A DNA stretch of 64,000 nucleotides, from NCBI GenBank assembly GCA_944326565.1, contig CALVEL010000001.1, forward strand, positions 62,001 through 126,000, written 5' to 3'. A program made the translations under genes and the position numbers. The first letter of the stretch is position 1. The number at the start of each line of letters is the position of its first letter. Below are positions 42,204-51,844 of this stretch, in pieces. The notes under the pieces were generated by a model, which saw only the letters and a list, made by a program, of their open reading frames with translations, was not told the origin of the DNA and made no database searches. This DNA is from Candidatus Gastranaerophilales bacterium (GTDB taxonomy: Bacteria > Cyanobacteriota > Vampirovibrionia > Gastranaerophilales > Gastranaerophilaceae).

Positions 42204-42434
42204 ATGGGAAAAATTTTTGGAATTTCAGATAATCCGGTATCAACAATAGAATCTGCTATTGGGATGAAGCCGATTAAGATTTCATCAAGTGTAGAACACG
42301 TAGTTTCTTTTGATAAAAATAATAATGTTGATAAATTTATCTCTAAAGAAGCTAAAAATAAAAAATCTAATCCTTTCATTAAAATGAAAAACGGATTTGG
42401 AAAATTAATGAAACATTTCAGTCATAAAAACTAA
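42204..42434 (+). CDS. Protein of 76 residues, unknown function
   Basis: A short Lys/Asn-rich protein (MGKIFGISDNPVSTIESAIG at the start, a basic tail ending KHFSHKN). No domain is recognised. It starts directly after the TPM gene stop, with AAGAGG upstream, so it is probably translated from the same message and may be a partner of that membrane protein. Confidence 0.55.
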   Translation: MGKIFGISDNPVSTIESAIGMKPIKISSSVEHVVSFDKNNNVDKFISKEAKNKKSNPFIKMKNGFGKLMKHFSHKN

Positions 42435-42449
42435 GTTTAATACAAAAAT

Positions 42450-42522
42450 GGGCGATTAGCGCAGTTGGTAGCGCATCACATTGACGTTGTGAGGGTCACG
42501 TGTTCGAGTCACGTATCGCCCA
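42450..42522 (+). tRNA. tRNA-Val (anticodon GAC)
   Basis: The acceptor stem GGGCGAT pairs with ATCGCCC, D arm GCGCAGTTGGTAGCGC, anticodon loop TTGACGT with GAC, and T arm CGTGTTCGAGTCACG. The discriminator is A, CCA is not encoded. Confidence 0.95.
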
Positions 42523-42563
42523 TTTTGTTTTGTCAAAAAATATTTTTTTGATAAAATTTTGTT

Positions 42564-43007
42564 ATGTTCAGAAAGATTCAAAAAAAAGACAAAGAATTTT
42601 ATATTAATTCAGCAAACGAATTTTACAATTCAGATGCAGTAGATCACAAAATTCCGATAAAAAATATAGAAAAAACCTTTAATGAGCTTATGCGCTCAAA
42701 TGAGTATGCTGAAGGATATATATTCGAAAAGGATGGAGAAAAAGTTGGATATGCGCTTTTGGCAAAGTCATTTTCACAAGAAGCAGGCGGAATAGTTATA
42801 TGGCTTGAGGAAATTTATATTCTTCCGCAATTTCGTTCACTAGGACTTGGGGGTGAATTTATTAGTTTTTTAAAAGAAAACCAAGACTGCTCAAGGCTAA
42901 GACTTGAGCTTAGTCAGGCAAATAATAGAGCTTACAATGCTTACAAAAAGCATGGATTTGAAGTTTTAGATTACAAGCAGATGATTTTTGATAAGAAATT
43001 TGACTAA
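42564..43007 (+). CDS. GNAT-family acetyltransferase
   Basis: A 147-residue GNAT enzyme. The acetyl-CoA binding region reads IYILPQFRSLGLGGEFISFLKE (about 91-112; R/Q-x-x-G-x-G/A pattern), and the C-terminal strand-helix NNRAYNAYKKHGFEVLDYKQM is typical. The acceptor substrate is unknown. It lies alone between tRNA-Val and the convergent glycine cleavage genes. Confidence 0.85.
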   Translation: MFRKIQKKDKEFYINSANEFYNSDAVDHKIPIKNIEKTFNELMRSNEYAEGYIFEKDGEKVGYALLAKSFSQEAGGIVIWLEEIYILPQFRSLGLGGEFISFLKENQDCSRLRLELSQANNRAYNAYKKHGFEVLDYKQMIFDKKFD

Positions 43008-43017
43008 GATAATCAAT

Positions 43018-44265
43018 TTAGATATTTAGCAAATATTTTTCAATGTCCTCATCAGAAATCATTTCAGTTGCAGCAACAAGAATTCTTTCAAAATCAAGTT
43101 TTATTCCGCCTAGAATTCCTGCTGATTTTAGTTTTGATAAAAATTTATCAGCATCATCTACTTTTATTACAAATTCATTGAAGAAATTTTTATTTAAAGT
43201 AGGTATTCCTTTTAAAGAAAGTTTCTCTGATAATTTATGTGCTTGTTTAGCACTCAAAAATCCTGCTTGTTTGAATCCTTTTTCTCCTAATAAACTTAGA
43301 TATAAAGTAGCACAAAGCCCTATTAAAGCTTGGTTTGAGCAAATATTACTTGTAGCTTTTTCTCTTTTAATATGCTGCTCACGTGTCTGAATTGTAAGAC
43401 AAAATGCTTGATTTCCATCCTTATCAACAGTACGTCCTGCAAGACGACCTGGAATTTGTCGCATATATTTTTCACGACAAGCAATAAATCCAGCATGCGG
43501 TCCGCCAAATTCTTGAGGTATACCAAGAGTTTGAATATCCCCCACAACAATGTCAGCCCCATATTCACAAGGCGGTTTTAAAATTGATAATGTTGAAATA
43601 TCAGTACATACAATTAAAAGAGTATCATTCGGTTTGATTATTTCTTTAATTTCTCCGAAATAATCAGGGGTTTGCACTAATATACACGCGAAATCTGATG
43701 TATTATTAGGAATTTCATCAAAATACTCAATTTCAATTTCATTTGCCCAGGCATAGGTATCAATAACTTTTTTGTATTCAGGATTAATATCTTTAGATAC
43801 AAGTGCTTTAGCCTTTTTAGATATTCTTCTAGCCATTAATATAGCTTCAGCACAAGCTGTGCCACCGTCATAGACTGTAGCGTTTGATATATCCATACCC
43901 GTAATCCTTGAAATCATAGTTTGAAACTCATACATTACCTGTAAAGTTCCTTGTGAAATTTCAGCTTGATAAGGCGTATATGCCGTTAAAAATTCAAATC
44001 GGTTAGCAACTTGTCCTATGCAGGCAGGTATAAACTTGTTATATACACCTCCGCCTAAAAAGCTTATATAATCATTTTTATTTTTCTTGGCAATTGCTTT
44101 TATTTTCTTTTGGACATCCATTTCACTGAGTGCTTTATCTAAATCTAATTTAGCCATTCTAGCTTGTTTAGGAATCATTTTGAATAAATCTTCAATAGAC
44201 TCAACTCCTATAAAATTTAGCATCTCAGTTTTTGTATTATCATTATGTACTAAAAAATTTTTCAT
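43018..44265 (-). CDS. gcvPA: Glycine dehydrogenase (decarboxylating) subunit 1
   Basis: The first subunit of the split P protein of glycine cleavage. The family features ISFLGGGVYNKFIPACIGQ, FLTAYTPYQAEISQGTLQVMYEFQT and DGGTACAEAILMA are present. It does not carry the PLP lysine, which resides in subunit 2 (GcvPB). At 415 residues it is slightly shorter than usual. Its ATG overlaps the gcvH stop by one base. The gene that normally follows, gcvPB, is absent here: a plus-strand GNAT gene follows instead. Confidence 0.94.
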   Translation of the reverse strand: MKNFLVHNDNTKTEMLNFIGVESIEDLFKMIPKQARMAKLDLDKALSEMDVQKKIKAIAKKNKNDYISFLGGGVYNKFIPACIGQVANRFEFLTAYTPYQAEISQGTLQVMYEFQTMISRITGMDISNATVYDGGTACAEAILMARRISKKAKALVSKDINPEYKKVIDTYAWANEIEIEYFDEIPNNTSDFACILVQTPDYFGEIKEIIKPNDTLLIVCTDISTLSILKPPCEYGADIVVGDIQTLGIPQEFGGPHAGFIACREKYMRQIPGRLAGRTVDKDGNQAFCLTIQTREQHIKREKATSNICSNQALIGLCATLYLSLLGEKGFKQAGFLSAKQAHKLSEKLSLKGIPTLNKNFFNEFVIKVDDADKFLSKLKSAGILGGIKLDFERILVAATEMISDEDIEKYLLNI

Positions 44266-44648
44266 TATTCTAATTCTTCTTTGTAATCTTCGTATTCCAT
44301 CAAATCACTTAATTCAGTTTCATTACCTGTCATTTCAACTTTAACAAGCCATCCTTTTTCGTATGAATCCTCATTTAAAATTTCAGGTGAATCAGCGATT
44401 TCGTTATTTACTTCAATAATTTTTCCGCTGATAGGCATATAAATTTCGCTTGCAGCTTTTACTGATTCAATAGTTGCGAAAGTTTCTCCTTTTTTATATT
44501 CGGTGTCTGCTTCCGGTAATTCTAAAAATACAATATCCCCAAGCTGATCTACAGCATAATCTGTCAACCCTATTGTATAGGTCTTATCAGAATTCTCGAG
44601 AATATATTCGTGAGTTTTTGAACATAAAATTTTTTCTGTGATACTCAT
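44265..44648 (-). CDS. gcvH: Glycine cleavage system H protein
   Basis: The lipoyl carrier protein of glycine cleavage. The lipoyl lysine is in the motif TFATIESVKAASEIYMP (K about 63). GDIVFLELPE and the C-terminal GWLVKVEM complete the domain. Length of 127 is normal. It lies between gcvT and gcvPA, nearly overlapping both. Confidence 0.97.
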   Translation of the reverse strand: MSITEKILCSKTHEYILENSDKTYTIGLTDYAVDQLGDIVFLELPEADTEYKKGETFATIESVKAASEIYMPISGKIIEVNNEIADSPEILNEDSYEKGWLVKVEMTGNETELSDLMEYEDYKEELE

Positions 44649-44657
44649 TTTTATCTC

Positions 44658-45764
44658 CTATTTAGTTTTAACTATATTTCTTTTTGTTACAAATGGTCTT
44701 TTAACAATTTTGGCATCGTGTAATTTCTCTCTAATCATAACTTGAACAATGCTGTCTGTGCAAATTTCTTCAATATTTTTTACATAAGCAAGTGCAATAT
44801 TTGAGTTTAATATAGGAGAAATTCCTCCGCTTGTAATTATACCTATTTTTTCTCCTTTATAATACACATCATATCCGTGTCTTGCAATATTTTTATCTAG
44901 CATTTGCAAACCTACTAATTTTTTTACAACTCCGTTTTTGATTTGGCTCATAATCACTTCTTTGCCGTTGTAATCAGCAGTTTTATCTTTCGGCACTGAC
45001 CAGGATAGACCTGCTTCAATGGGTGTTGTATTTTCGTCCAAATCATTACCGTATAAATGCAAAGCAGCTTCAAGTCTAAGAGTGTCTCTTGCTCCAAGTC
45101 CTATAGGTTTGATACCAAAAGGTTTGCCGTATTCTAAAATTTTATCAAATAACTCTTCGCTATATTCATTTTCTACAAGCAATTCGAAACCGTCTTCACC
45201 TGTATAGCCAGTTCTTGATGCAAGCAATTTTATTCCCGCTACTTTTGCAGGTCGAATTGTAAAAGAGTTCTGATTTGTGTTAAGTCCCATATTTTGTAAA
45301 AGCTCAGCTGCTTTAGGTCCTTGTATTGCAAGAAGTGAATAGTTATGTGACTGGTTATCGATTTTTACATCAAGTCCTTTGCTGTTCCTTACCATCCAGT
45401 TGAGATCTTCATCAATCCTTGCCGCGTTACAAATTATCATATATTCTAATAGTCCGAGTTTATAGATAATTAAATCATCAACCAACGCACCTTTTTTATT
45501 TGTTAATTGGCAATATACAGCTTTTTCATAAGTTAGTTTTGAAATGTCTTGGGGAACTATTTTATTTAAAAATTCTAAAGAGTCTTTTCCTGAGACAAAT
45601 ACCTCGCCCATATGCGATACATCAAATAGTCCAACATTTTCTCGAACAGTTTTGTGTTCTTCTATAATTGAAGTATATTGGACAGGCATATGCCAGCCTG
45701 CAAAATCTACCATTTTGGCACCTAGTGCGATGTGTTTGTCATGTAAAAAAGTCTCTTTTGTCAT
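44658..45764 (-). CDS. gcvT: Glycine cleavage system T protein (aminomethyltransferase)
   Basis: Transfers the aminomethyl carbon from GcvH to tetrahydrofolate. Family motifs are MVDFAGWHMPVQYTSIIEEH, VGLFDVSHMGEV, QGPKAAELL and SRTGYTGEDGFELL. The C-terminal barrel contains GIITSGGISPILNSNIALAYV. The length of 368 fits. It is the first gene of the minus-strand gcvT-gcvH-gcvPA operon. Confidence 0.97.
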   Translation of the reverse strand: MTKETFLHDKHIALGAKMVDFAGWHMPVQYTSIIEEHKTVRENVGLFDVSHMGEVFVSGKDSLEFLNKIVPQDISKLTYEKAVYCQLTNKKGALVDDLIIYKLGLLEYMIICNAARIDEDLNWMVRNSKGLDVKIDNQSHNYSLLAIQGPKAAELLQNMGLNTNQNSFTIRPAKVAGIKLLASRTGYTGEDGFELLVENEYSEELFDKILEYGKPFGIKPIGLGARDTLRLEAALHLYGNDLDENTTPIEAGLSWSVPKDKTADYNGKEVIMSQIKNGVVKKLVGLQMLDKNIARHGYDVYYKGEKIGIITSGGISPILNSNIALAYVKNIEEICTDSIVQVMIREKLHDAKIVKRPFVTKRNIVKTK

Positions 45765-45876
45765 ACATACCCCCTTACTGTTTATTTTCTTCTTAATACT
45801 TTAAAATGTCAATGAGTATATGTTTTTTGTTATATTAAATTACATAAAAATTGTTATCAGAACATAAATTTATTAT

Positions 45877-46213
45877 GTAGATTCTTTTCTTTTGTTGCGA
45901 TGCAAAAGAAAAGAATCTACCAAGAAAAGAAAACACGCTGATTGTTTACTACCTACTAAACTCAACATAAAGCGGATTAACTCGCTATCGCTCAAACAAA
46001 ATCCGCTTTGTTATCGTTTTGTTAAGTAGGTAGTATTTAAAATCCCCACCCCCCGCGAAATGAGCAATCAATGTATGCGTGGCAATGACAAAAGCAAATA
46101 TTGTTTAACCGAAAAGAGTTTACTTACTTTAAGCTGAGCATTACAGTTAACTAGAGAGTGAAGCAAAAGGTCGAGAATTTCTTTGGACATTTCTTGTCGG
46201 TACAAGAAATGTC
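45877..46213. repeat. Hairpin-rich intergenic element between gcvT and rpsI
   Basis: The 545-base gap holds three sets of inverted repeats. GTAGATTCTTTTCTTTTG and its perfect 18-bp complement lie at 45877 and 45903. ACTACCTACT (45948) and AGTAGGTAGT (46025) enclose the perfect pair AAAGCGGATT/AATCCGCTTT (45969, 46000). GACATTTCTTGT and ACAAGAAATGTC lie at 46186 and 46202. A C-rich patch (CCCCACCCCCCGCG) sits at 46043. No ORF is supported. It resembles a compound intergenic repeat, possibly mobile. Confidence 0.75.
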
Positions 46214-46263
46214 ATATAATAAATTATTAAAAAATTATAGTAAAATAACAATTTTTATGTATT

Positions 46264-46290
46264 AAAAAAGCCACCTTGTAGGTGGCTTTT
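46264..46290 (-). terminator. Rho-independent terminator after rpsI
   Basis: AAAAGCCACC and GGTGGCTTTT form a 10-bp stem with a five-base loop, and the minus-strand side ends in a T run. It closes the ribosomal operon. Confidence 0.9.
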
Positions 46291-46309
46291 GATAATCTGA
46301 AATAATCGA

Positions 46310-46705
46310 TTAACGTTTTGAGAATTGGAAACGTTTTCTTGCACGTTTGCGTCCGTATTTCTTACGTTCTTTAACACGTGGGTCACGAGTTAATAGTCCT
46401 TCCAAACGTAATACGTTTCTGTATTCTTCGTTAGATTTAACAAGAGCTCTTGCAATACCGTGTCTGATTGCTCCGCATTGAGCAACGATTCCGCCGCCTA
46501 CTGCTTTTACTCTTACATCATATTTTTCTTGATTGTCTGTAAGTACCAATGGTCTGTATACTAACATCTCAATAGCAGGTCTGTTGCCGATATAATTTTT
46601 TAAGGTTTTACCGTTAACAAAGATTCTGCCTTTCCCTTTAACTAATTTTACCACTGCGATAGAGGTTTTTCTGCGGCCTGTTGCCATAATTTCTTGATCT
46701 GCCAT
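46310..46705 (-). CDS. rpsI: Ribosomal protein uS9
   Basis: Small-subunit protein whose C-terminal tail contacts the P-site tRNA. TGRRKTSIAVVKLVKGKGRIFVNGK starts the domain, QCGAIRHGIARALVK follows, and the end DPRVKERKKYGRKRARKRFQFSKR is the invariant basic tail. It overlaps the rplM stop by one base. Confidence 0.98.
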   Translation of the reverse strand: MADQEIMATGRRKTSIAVVKLVKGKGRIFVNGKTLKNYIGNRPAIEMLVYRPLVLTDNQEKYDVRVKAVGGGIVAQCGAIRHGIARALVKSNEEYRNVLRLEGLLTRDPRVKERKKYGRKRARKRFQFSKR

Positions 46706-47142
46706 TATTTAGCCTCCTTTTCCAACACGATTGGTTTTTGAGCTGCGTGTGGGTGTTCGCTTCCTGCATAGATTTTTAATTTAGTTAATTGTTGTGCACC
46801 TAATGTGTTGTGAGGTAGCATACCTTTAACTGCTTTTTCTAATGCAAGTGTACCGTCTTTTTCCATTAATTCTTTAAAGCTTGCGCTTTTTAGTCCGCCC
46901 GGATATCCGGTGTGGTGGTAATAAATTTTATCAGTTTCTTTTTTGCCTGTTACACGAACTTTGTCTGCGTTGATTACTACTACGAAATCGCCTGTATCAA
47001 CATTAGGTGTGTATTCAGGTTTGTTTTTTCCTCTTAAAATATCAGCGATTCTTGTTGCAAGACGTCCTAATACTTCGCCTTCAGCATCAATCAAATACCA
47101 CTTTCTTTCTACTTCAAGAGGTTTTGCTGAATATGTCTTCAT
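46705..47142 (-). CDS. rplM: Ribosomal protein uL13
   Basis: Early-assembly large-subunit protein. Signatures are [67 protein letters not shown] and [25 protein letters not shown]. The rplM-rpsI pair is conserved across bacteria. Confidence 0.98.
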   Translation of the reverse strand: MKTYSAKPLEVERKWYLIDAEGEVLGRLATRIADILRGKNKPEYTPNVDTGDFVVVINADKVRVTGKKETDKIYYHHTGYPGGLKSASFKELMEKDGTLALEKAVKGMLPHNTLGAQQLTKLKIYAGSEHPHAAQKPIVLEKEAK

Positions 47143-47164
47143 GCTAATGTCTCCATTTATTTTT

Positions 47165-47938
47165 TTAGTATTGTACTTCTATCAATGTCAATCCATATGG
47201 ACTGACTGTCTGTCCCGCTTTGGTGCGGTCCTTTGCCTCAAGAACTTTTTTCATATGTTCATAAGACAAGTTATGCCCTTCTATTTCTAAAAGGGTTCCG
47301 ACAATTGCTCTTACCATATTATAAAGAAATCTATTCCCTACAATATCAATAATTACTTTGTCATCATCGAGCTTTTTACACTCGGCCTTTTCTATAAAAC
47401 AGACTTTGCTCGGGTTCAGCGATCCGGCACTTTTGAAACTTGAAAAATCATGTTCGCCAATTAAGTAATTTAAGGCTTTTTGCATTCTATCAATATCGAT
47501 TTCATACTTTATTCTCATCAAATCACCGTCAAATGCATCTTTGTTTCGTCTATTTATGAATTCGTAGCGATAATATCTGCGTTTAGCGGATTTTTGAGCA
47601 TGAAATGTTTCTTTTGTTTCCTTAAAGTCTCTGATTGAGATGTCGGGAGGTAATATTTCATTTATAGAATATACAAACTTTGAAGCAACAATAGGTTTGT
47701 CATATTTAAAATGGACTACCTGCCCTTTTGAGTTTACACCTTTATCAGTTCTTCCGGAAAAGACTGTTTTAATCGGTCTTTTATTATTTTCAGTTGTTTT
47801 TTCACCTGTCACTGTGCAAATTGCTTTTTCTAAAGTCCCTTGTATTGTCGGTTTTTCTATTTCTTCACCATTTTCAAATTGGATTTGGCTGCCGTAATAA
47901 TTTTTGCCGATATACCGAACTTTAAAAGCATATTTCAT
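47165..47938 (-). CDS. truA: tRNA pseudouridine synthase A
   Basis: Makes pseudouridine at positions 38-40 of tRNA anticodon arms. The catalytic Asp is D65 in [31 protein letters not shown] and [23 protein letters not shown] are conserved later parts. Its place between rplQ and rplM is the usual one in many bacteria. Confidence 0.96.
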   Translation of the reverse strand: MKYAFKVRYIGKNYYGSQIQFENGEEIEKPTIQGTLEKAICTVTGEKTTENNKRPIKTVFSGRTDKGVNSKGQVVHFKYDKPIVASKFVYSINEILPPDISIRDFKETKETFHAQKSAKRRYYRYEFINRRNKDAFDGDLMRIKYEIDIDRMQKALNYLIGEHDFSSFKSAGSLNPSKVCFIEKAECKKLDDDKVIIDIVGNRFLYNMVRAIVGTLLEIEGHNLSYEHMKKVLEAKDRTKAGQTVSPYGLTLIEVQY

Positions 47939-47945
47939 AATTAGC

Positions 47946-48374
47946 TTATACCAATTGAATTAAAGCCATTTCAGAAGCATCTCCGCGGCGTGGAGGAAGT
48001 CTAAATATTCTTGTATAGCCGCCTTTGCGGTCAGAATATTGTTTTCCGATTATTACAAATAATTTTCTTAGCACGGTTTGTTTGGCTAATTTTTTATCTG
48101 CTGCTGGTGCTTCAAATACTTCTCCGGTTGTTAAGTCCATGAACTTACCGGTTTCTTTATTATAAATGTGTCTTGCTGCTTGGCGTATTGCGTGAAGATC
48201 GCCTTTTTTTGCAAGGGTGATAATCTCTTCAGCATATGGTCTTAACGCTTTTGCTCTTGCCATTGTTGTTTTGATTTCACCGTGTACAAAAAGTTCAGTC
48301 GCTAATGAGCGTAAAAGAGCATCTCTTTGATCTTTTGCTTTGCCCAGCGTATGTTTTTTTGTCATGTGTCTCAT
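47946..48374 (-). CDS. rplQ: Ribosomal protein bL17
   Basis: Large-subunit protein near the exit tunnel. The start MRHMTKKHTLGKAKDQRDALLRSLATELF is the family N-terminus, so the ATG at 48374 is used instead of one 21 codons upstream; AAGGA lies upstream. The C-terminal YTRIFRLPPRRGDASEMALIQLV is typical. The region around residues 80-105 has an insertion (NKETGKFMDLTTGEVFEAPA) compared with shorter L17 proteins. Confidence 0.96.
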   Translation of the reverse strand: MRHMTKKHTLGKAKDQRDALLRSLATELFVHGEIKTTMARAKALRPYAEEIITLAKKGDLHAIRQAARHIYNKETGKFMDLTTGEVFEAPAADKKLAKQTVLRKLFVIIGKQYSDRKGGYTRIFRLPPRRGDASEMALIQLV

Positions 48375-48462
48375 TGTCTTATTCCTTTTGTTTTTATTAT
48401 ATTGTTTTCTTATATCTAAAAGTGCGGGGACGTGCATAAATGCAGTCCCTGCTGCTTTTATG

Positions 48463-49431
48463 TTAACCTATTTCTTCTTCGATTTCAGGGTTTGGAGCTA
48501 AGTCTAGTCCAAAATGATGTAATCTTTCAATTACTTCATCTGAAGATTTTTTACCGAAGTTTTTGATATTCAATAAATCATGTTCAGATTTTTTGAGTAA
48601 TTCTGCCATTGAATTTATGCTTGCGCGTTTTAGGCAGTTATATGCTCTTACTGATAATTCAAGTTCTTCAATTGTCATTGAAGGTACATTTGAATCTTCT
48701 TCTGCTTCATCAGTTATGCTTAATGTCGGTGCAATAACCGGTTGACCTGTTATTGCTGATATTTGCATAAAATGATCAATTAGAAGATTTGAAGCCTGGC
48801 TTAGGGCTGTTGTTACTTCTATTGAGCCGTTTGACCAAATTTCAAGAGTCAATTTATCAAAATCGATTGAATCTCCGACACGAGTGTTTTCTACATTGTA
48901 GCTTACACGTTTGATTGGCATAAATGTTGCATCAATCGGTAATACATCAATAGATACACCTTTAGAATCTCTAGGTACATCGTTAGCAATGTATCCTTTG
49001 CCTGTTTCTACAATGACATCAGCGTGAAAACTGCCGCCATCTGCTACTGTACAAATTAACCAGTCAGGGTTTACTACTTTTACTCCTGCAGGTAATTGAA
49101 TATCACTTGCTAAGACAGGTCCTGGACGATCAACGTCTATTCTTAAGTGTTGAGCTTCTTTAGAATCTGTTTTTACCACAAGTCCTTTAAGGTTTAGCAT
49201 TACATCGATTACATCTTCTAAAACCCCTGGAATAGCTGTGTATTCGTGTGTTATACCTTCAATTCTTGCTGATGTTACAGCTGTTCCTTCCAAGCTTGAA
49301 AGTAATACACGTCTTAGAGAGTTTCCGATTGTTGTTCCGAAACCTTTTTCTAACGGTTCTATTACGAATTTTCCGTATTGTGAACCGTCTGAACTTGTTG
49401 TGGTATTAACGCATTTGATTTTTAATTCCAT
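48463..49431 (-). CDS. rpoA: RNA polymerase alpha subunit
   Basis: The scaffold subunit for RNA polymerase assembly. The N-terminal domain (1-230) has FGTTIGNSLRRVLLSSLEGTAVTSARI, and the C-terminal domain (about 255-315) has LELSVRAYNCLKRASINSMAELLKKSEHDLLNIKNFGKKSSDEV for promoter and activator contact. Length of 322 residues is normal. It sits between rpsD and rplQ in the alpha operon. Confidence 0.98.
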   Translation of the reverse strand: MELKIKCVNTTTSSDGSQYGKFVIEPLEKGFGTTIGNSLRRVLLSSLEGTAVTSARIEGITHEYTAIPGVLEDVIDVMLNLKGLVVKTDSKEAQHLRIDVDRPGPVLASDIQLPAGVKVVNPDWLICTVADGGSFHADVIVETGKGYIANDVPRDSKGVSIDVLPIDATFMPIKRVSYNVENTRVGDSIDFDKLTLEIWSNGSIEVTTALSQASNLLIDHFMQISAITGQPVIAPTLSITDEAEEDSNVPSMTIEELELSVRAYNCLKRASINSMAELLKKSEHDLLNIKNFGKKSSDEVIERLHHFGLDLAPNPEIEEEIG

Positions 49432-49538
49432 GTTTTAATCTCCTAGTTTTTTAATTAACTATTGTGGATTTCTCCGTTTGATTTTCTAAATCGCTTGGGT
49501 TATATGCCCATCAGATTATTGCTCTGCGCATAATCCGC

Positions 49539-50141
49539 CTACTTAGAATAGTACTCAATTACGAGTTGTTCTTTGATTTCAGGATCTAATTCTTCTCTTT
49601 CGGGAATTCTATCGAATGTGATTTTTAATGCTTCTTTATCTATTGTCATCCATGCTGGTGCACATGCCATATCTATCATTTCTGTTACTGATTTTAAGAA
49701 TGCTGTGCTTCTTGCTTTAATAGTGATTACATCACCGGCTTTTACCAAGTATGATGGAATATCTACTTTTTTACCGTTTACTAAAACATGACCATGGTTT
49801 ACAATTTGTCTTGTTTGTTTACGTGTAATTCCTAAACCTGCTCTGTATAAAATATTATCTAATCTTGATTCCAATAGTTGTAATAGGATAGTACCTGTTA
49901 CACCTTTTCTTCTTGCAGCTTCATTGTAGTATTTTGCAAATTGTTTTTCACTTACTAAATATGTGAATCTAATTTTTTGCTTTTCTGCAAGATGAATTGC
50001 ATATTCAGATAATTTCTTTCTTACAGCACCATGTTGACCTGAAGCTGTTTGTCTCATTGATGAAGTTAATTTTCTGTTTGAAAGATCTTTTACTTTCTTA
50101 TTTCTAAATAATTTGTTTTTTGGTCCTGTATATCTAGCCAT
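49539..50141 (-). CDS. rpsD: Ribosomal protein uS4
   Basis: A primary 16S rRNA binder that also represses the alpha operon in some bacteria. MARYTGPKNKLFRNKKVKDL opens it, and an S4 RNA-binding domain (RLDNILYRAGLGITRKQTRQIVNHGHVLVNGKKVDIPSYLV) lies at about 90-140. It lacks the N-terminal zinc-binding cysteines. Length of 200 is normal. Confidence 0.98.
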   Translation of the reverse strand: MARYTGPKNKLFRNKKVKDLSNRKLTSSMRQTASGQHGAVRKKLSEYAIHLAEKQKIRFTYLVSEKQFAKYYNEAARRKGVTGTILLQLLESRLDNILYRAGLGITRKQTRQIVNHGHVLVNGKKVDIPSYLVKAGDVITIKARSTAFLKSVTEMIDMACAPAWMTIDKEALKITFDRIPEREELDPEIKEQLVIEYYSK

Positions 50142-50237
50142 TTTGATTTTTCTCCTTTTTTCTTGTGACGGGGCATCTATGGTTTACGTTTTGGCTGTCT
50201 ACGCAAGCCCCCGCCTTTTTACTTATTATTTCGCAGA

Positions 50238-50624
50238 TTAAACTCTACGTTTTTTAGGTGGACGGCATCCGTTGTGAGGAATTGGTGTTACGTCTTTAAT
50301 TAACGTAATTTCAAGTCCTGCAGCTTGGATTGCTCTGATTGCTGTTTCACGACCAGAGCCTGGTCCTTTGATGTGTACTTCTACTTTTTTCATACCTTGG
50401 TCAATTGATTTTTTAGCAACTAATTCTGCTGCTGATTGAGCTGCAAAAGGTGTACCTTTTCTTGCTCCTTTGAAGCCTGTTGCTCCTGCTGTTGCCCAAG
50501 CAATAGCATTACCTTGTGTATCTGTAGAAGTTACTATTGTATTGTTGAAGGTTGATTGTATGTGTACAACACCTTGCAATACATTTTTCTTTTCTTTTTT
50601 CTTTGTTTTTTGTGGTCTTGCCAT
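50238..50624 (-). CDS. rpsK: Ribosomal protein uS11
   Basis: Small-subunit platform protein. Features are [46 protein letters not shown], then [21 protein letters not shown] and the C-terminal [15 protein letters not shown]. Length of 128 residues is normal. Confidence 0.99.
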   Translation of the reverse strand: MARPQKTKKKEKKNVLQGVVHIQSTFNNTIVTSTDTQGNAIAWATAGATGFKGARKGTPFAAQSAAELVAKKSIDQGMKKVEVHIKGPGSGRETAIRAIQAAGLEITLIKDVTPIPHNGCRPPKKRRV

Positions 50625-50674
50625 TTCTTTATCCTTTTTCTTTTTTACTTTTTCATTTTAATTTGAGTTAAAAA

Positions 50675-51040
50675 TTATTTTTTCTTAGCTACTGCGCCAT
50701 TTTTCTTTCCGCGGCGTGTTCTTGCATTTGTTTTTGTTCTTTGTCCTCTTACAGGAAGTTTTCTTTTGTGTCTTAGTCCTCTGTAAGATCCGATTTCTTG
50801 AAGACGTTTAATATGCATTGTAACTTCACGTCTCAAGTCACCTTCTATATGATAATTTGACAATTCGTTACGTAAGTTTTTGATATCTTCTTCTGTTAAA
50901 TCGTCTGTTCTCAAATCAGGTGAAATACCTGTTGCTGCAAGAATTTTTTTACTTCTTGTAGGTCCTATACCGTAAATATAGGTTAGAGCTATTTCCATTC
51001 TTTTGTTACGAGGTAAATCTACCCCTGCTAGTCTTGCCAT
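50675..51040 (-). CDS. rpsM: Ribosomal protein uS13
   Basis: Small-subunit head protein that contacts the large subunit and tRNAs. The family N-terminus [26 protein letters not shown] begins at 51040, with AGGAGAAAATAAGAA upstream, so the 41 extra residues of the longer frame are not used. [30 protein letters not shown] is the conserved C-terminal part. Confidence 0.98.
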   Translation of the reverse strand: MARLAGVDLPRNKRMEIALTYIYGIGPTRSKKILAATGISPDLRTDDLTEEDIKNLRNELSNYHIEGDLRREVTMHIKRLQEIGSYRGLRHKRKLPVRGQRTKTNARTRRGKKNGAVAKKK

Positions 51041-51205
51041 TTTCTTATTTTCTCCTTTTCTTGTTGTTAGATTTTTTTGTGTATGAGGCTTAAATACTTC
51101 CTCACCACCTGCTGTCGCCCGCAGGTTCGGCTTTAAGGTTCTTTCGAATTTGTTTTGTACCAAATTGAGTTTGTTTGTTATAACTTACCCAAATTTATAC
51201 AAAAC

Positions 51206-51319
51206 TTAGCCTTGTCTTTGTTTGTGTTTAGGATTTTCGCAAATTACAGCGATTCTTCCTTTTCTTTTAATACATTTGCATTTATCGCAAATCTTTTTTA
51301 CTGATGATCTTACTTTCAT
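51206..51319 (-). CDS. rpmJ: Ribosomal protein bL36
   Basis: A 37-residue large-subunit protein with a zinc ribbon: [20 protein letters not shown] contains two of the Cys ligands and [14 protein letters not shown] the Cys and His ligands. It lies between rpsM and infA, its normal place. AGGAA lies upstream of the ATG. Confidence 0.96.
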   Translation of the reverse strand: MKVRSSVKKICDKCKCIKRKGRIAVICENPKHKQRQG

Positions 51320-51356
51320 TTTGTTTTCCTTTATTATAATTTGTACGTGAGATTTT

Positions 51357-51572
51357 CTATTTAAGTCTGAAGGTAATTCTGCCTCTTGTTAGATCGTAAG
51401 GAGTCATTTCGACCTTTACTTTGTCTCCAGGTAATATTCTTATGAAATTTTTTCTGATTTTACCTGAGATATGTGCAAGAATTTCGTGGTCATTTTCCAA
51501 TTTTACACGAAACATTGCATTAGGCATTGATTCTATTATTGTACCTTCTATTTCAATTACGTCTTTTGACAT
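51357..51572 (-). CDS. infA: Translation initiation factor IF-1
   Basis: A 71-residue S1-like OB-fold factor binding the 30S A site. The signatures are [63 protein letters not shown]. It is the first gene of this minus-strand operon in the window; the operon promoter should lie in 51580-51840. Confidence 0.98.
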   Translation of the reverse strand: MSKDVIEIEGTIIESMPNAMFRVKLENDHEILAHISGKIRKNFIRILPGDKVKVEMTPYDLTRGRITFRLK

Positions 51573-51844
51573 AGTTCCTCTTTTTCGGCTAAATTTTTAC
51601 ATGTGCACAGATTACCCTTTTTAAGGGTACATGTTTATATTACTTGGAAAATATTTGTTTGCAAGTATATTTAAAGCATTTCAGATAAGTACAAATACTT
51701 GTTTTGAATTGATGTTTTTTTAATAATACCACACAATCAATGCAGGATTGCTTGTTTGAAAAACAATTATATCGCAACTTTTGACAGGTATTGTAAATTT
51801 TTCTTAATATTTTTAATGTGTGTATTTTTAATTAATAAATCATT

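Noticed and set aside
45019-45207. Plus-strand ORFs inside gcvT, gcvH and gcvPA
   Set aside because: Antisense shadows of well-conserved glycine cleavage genes.
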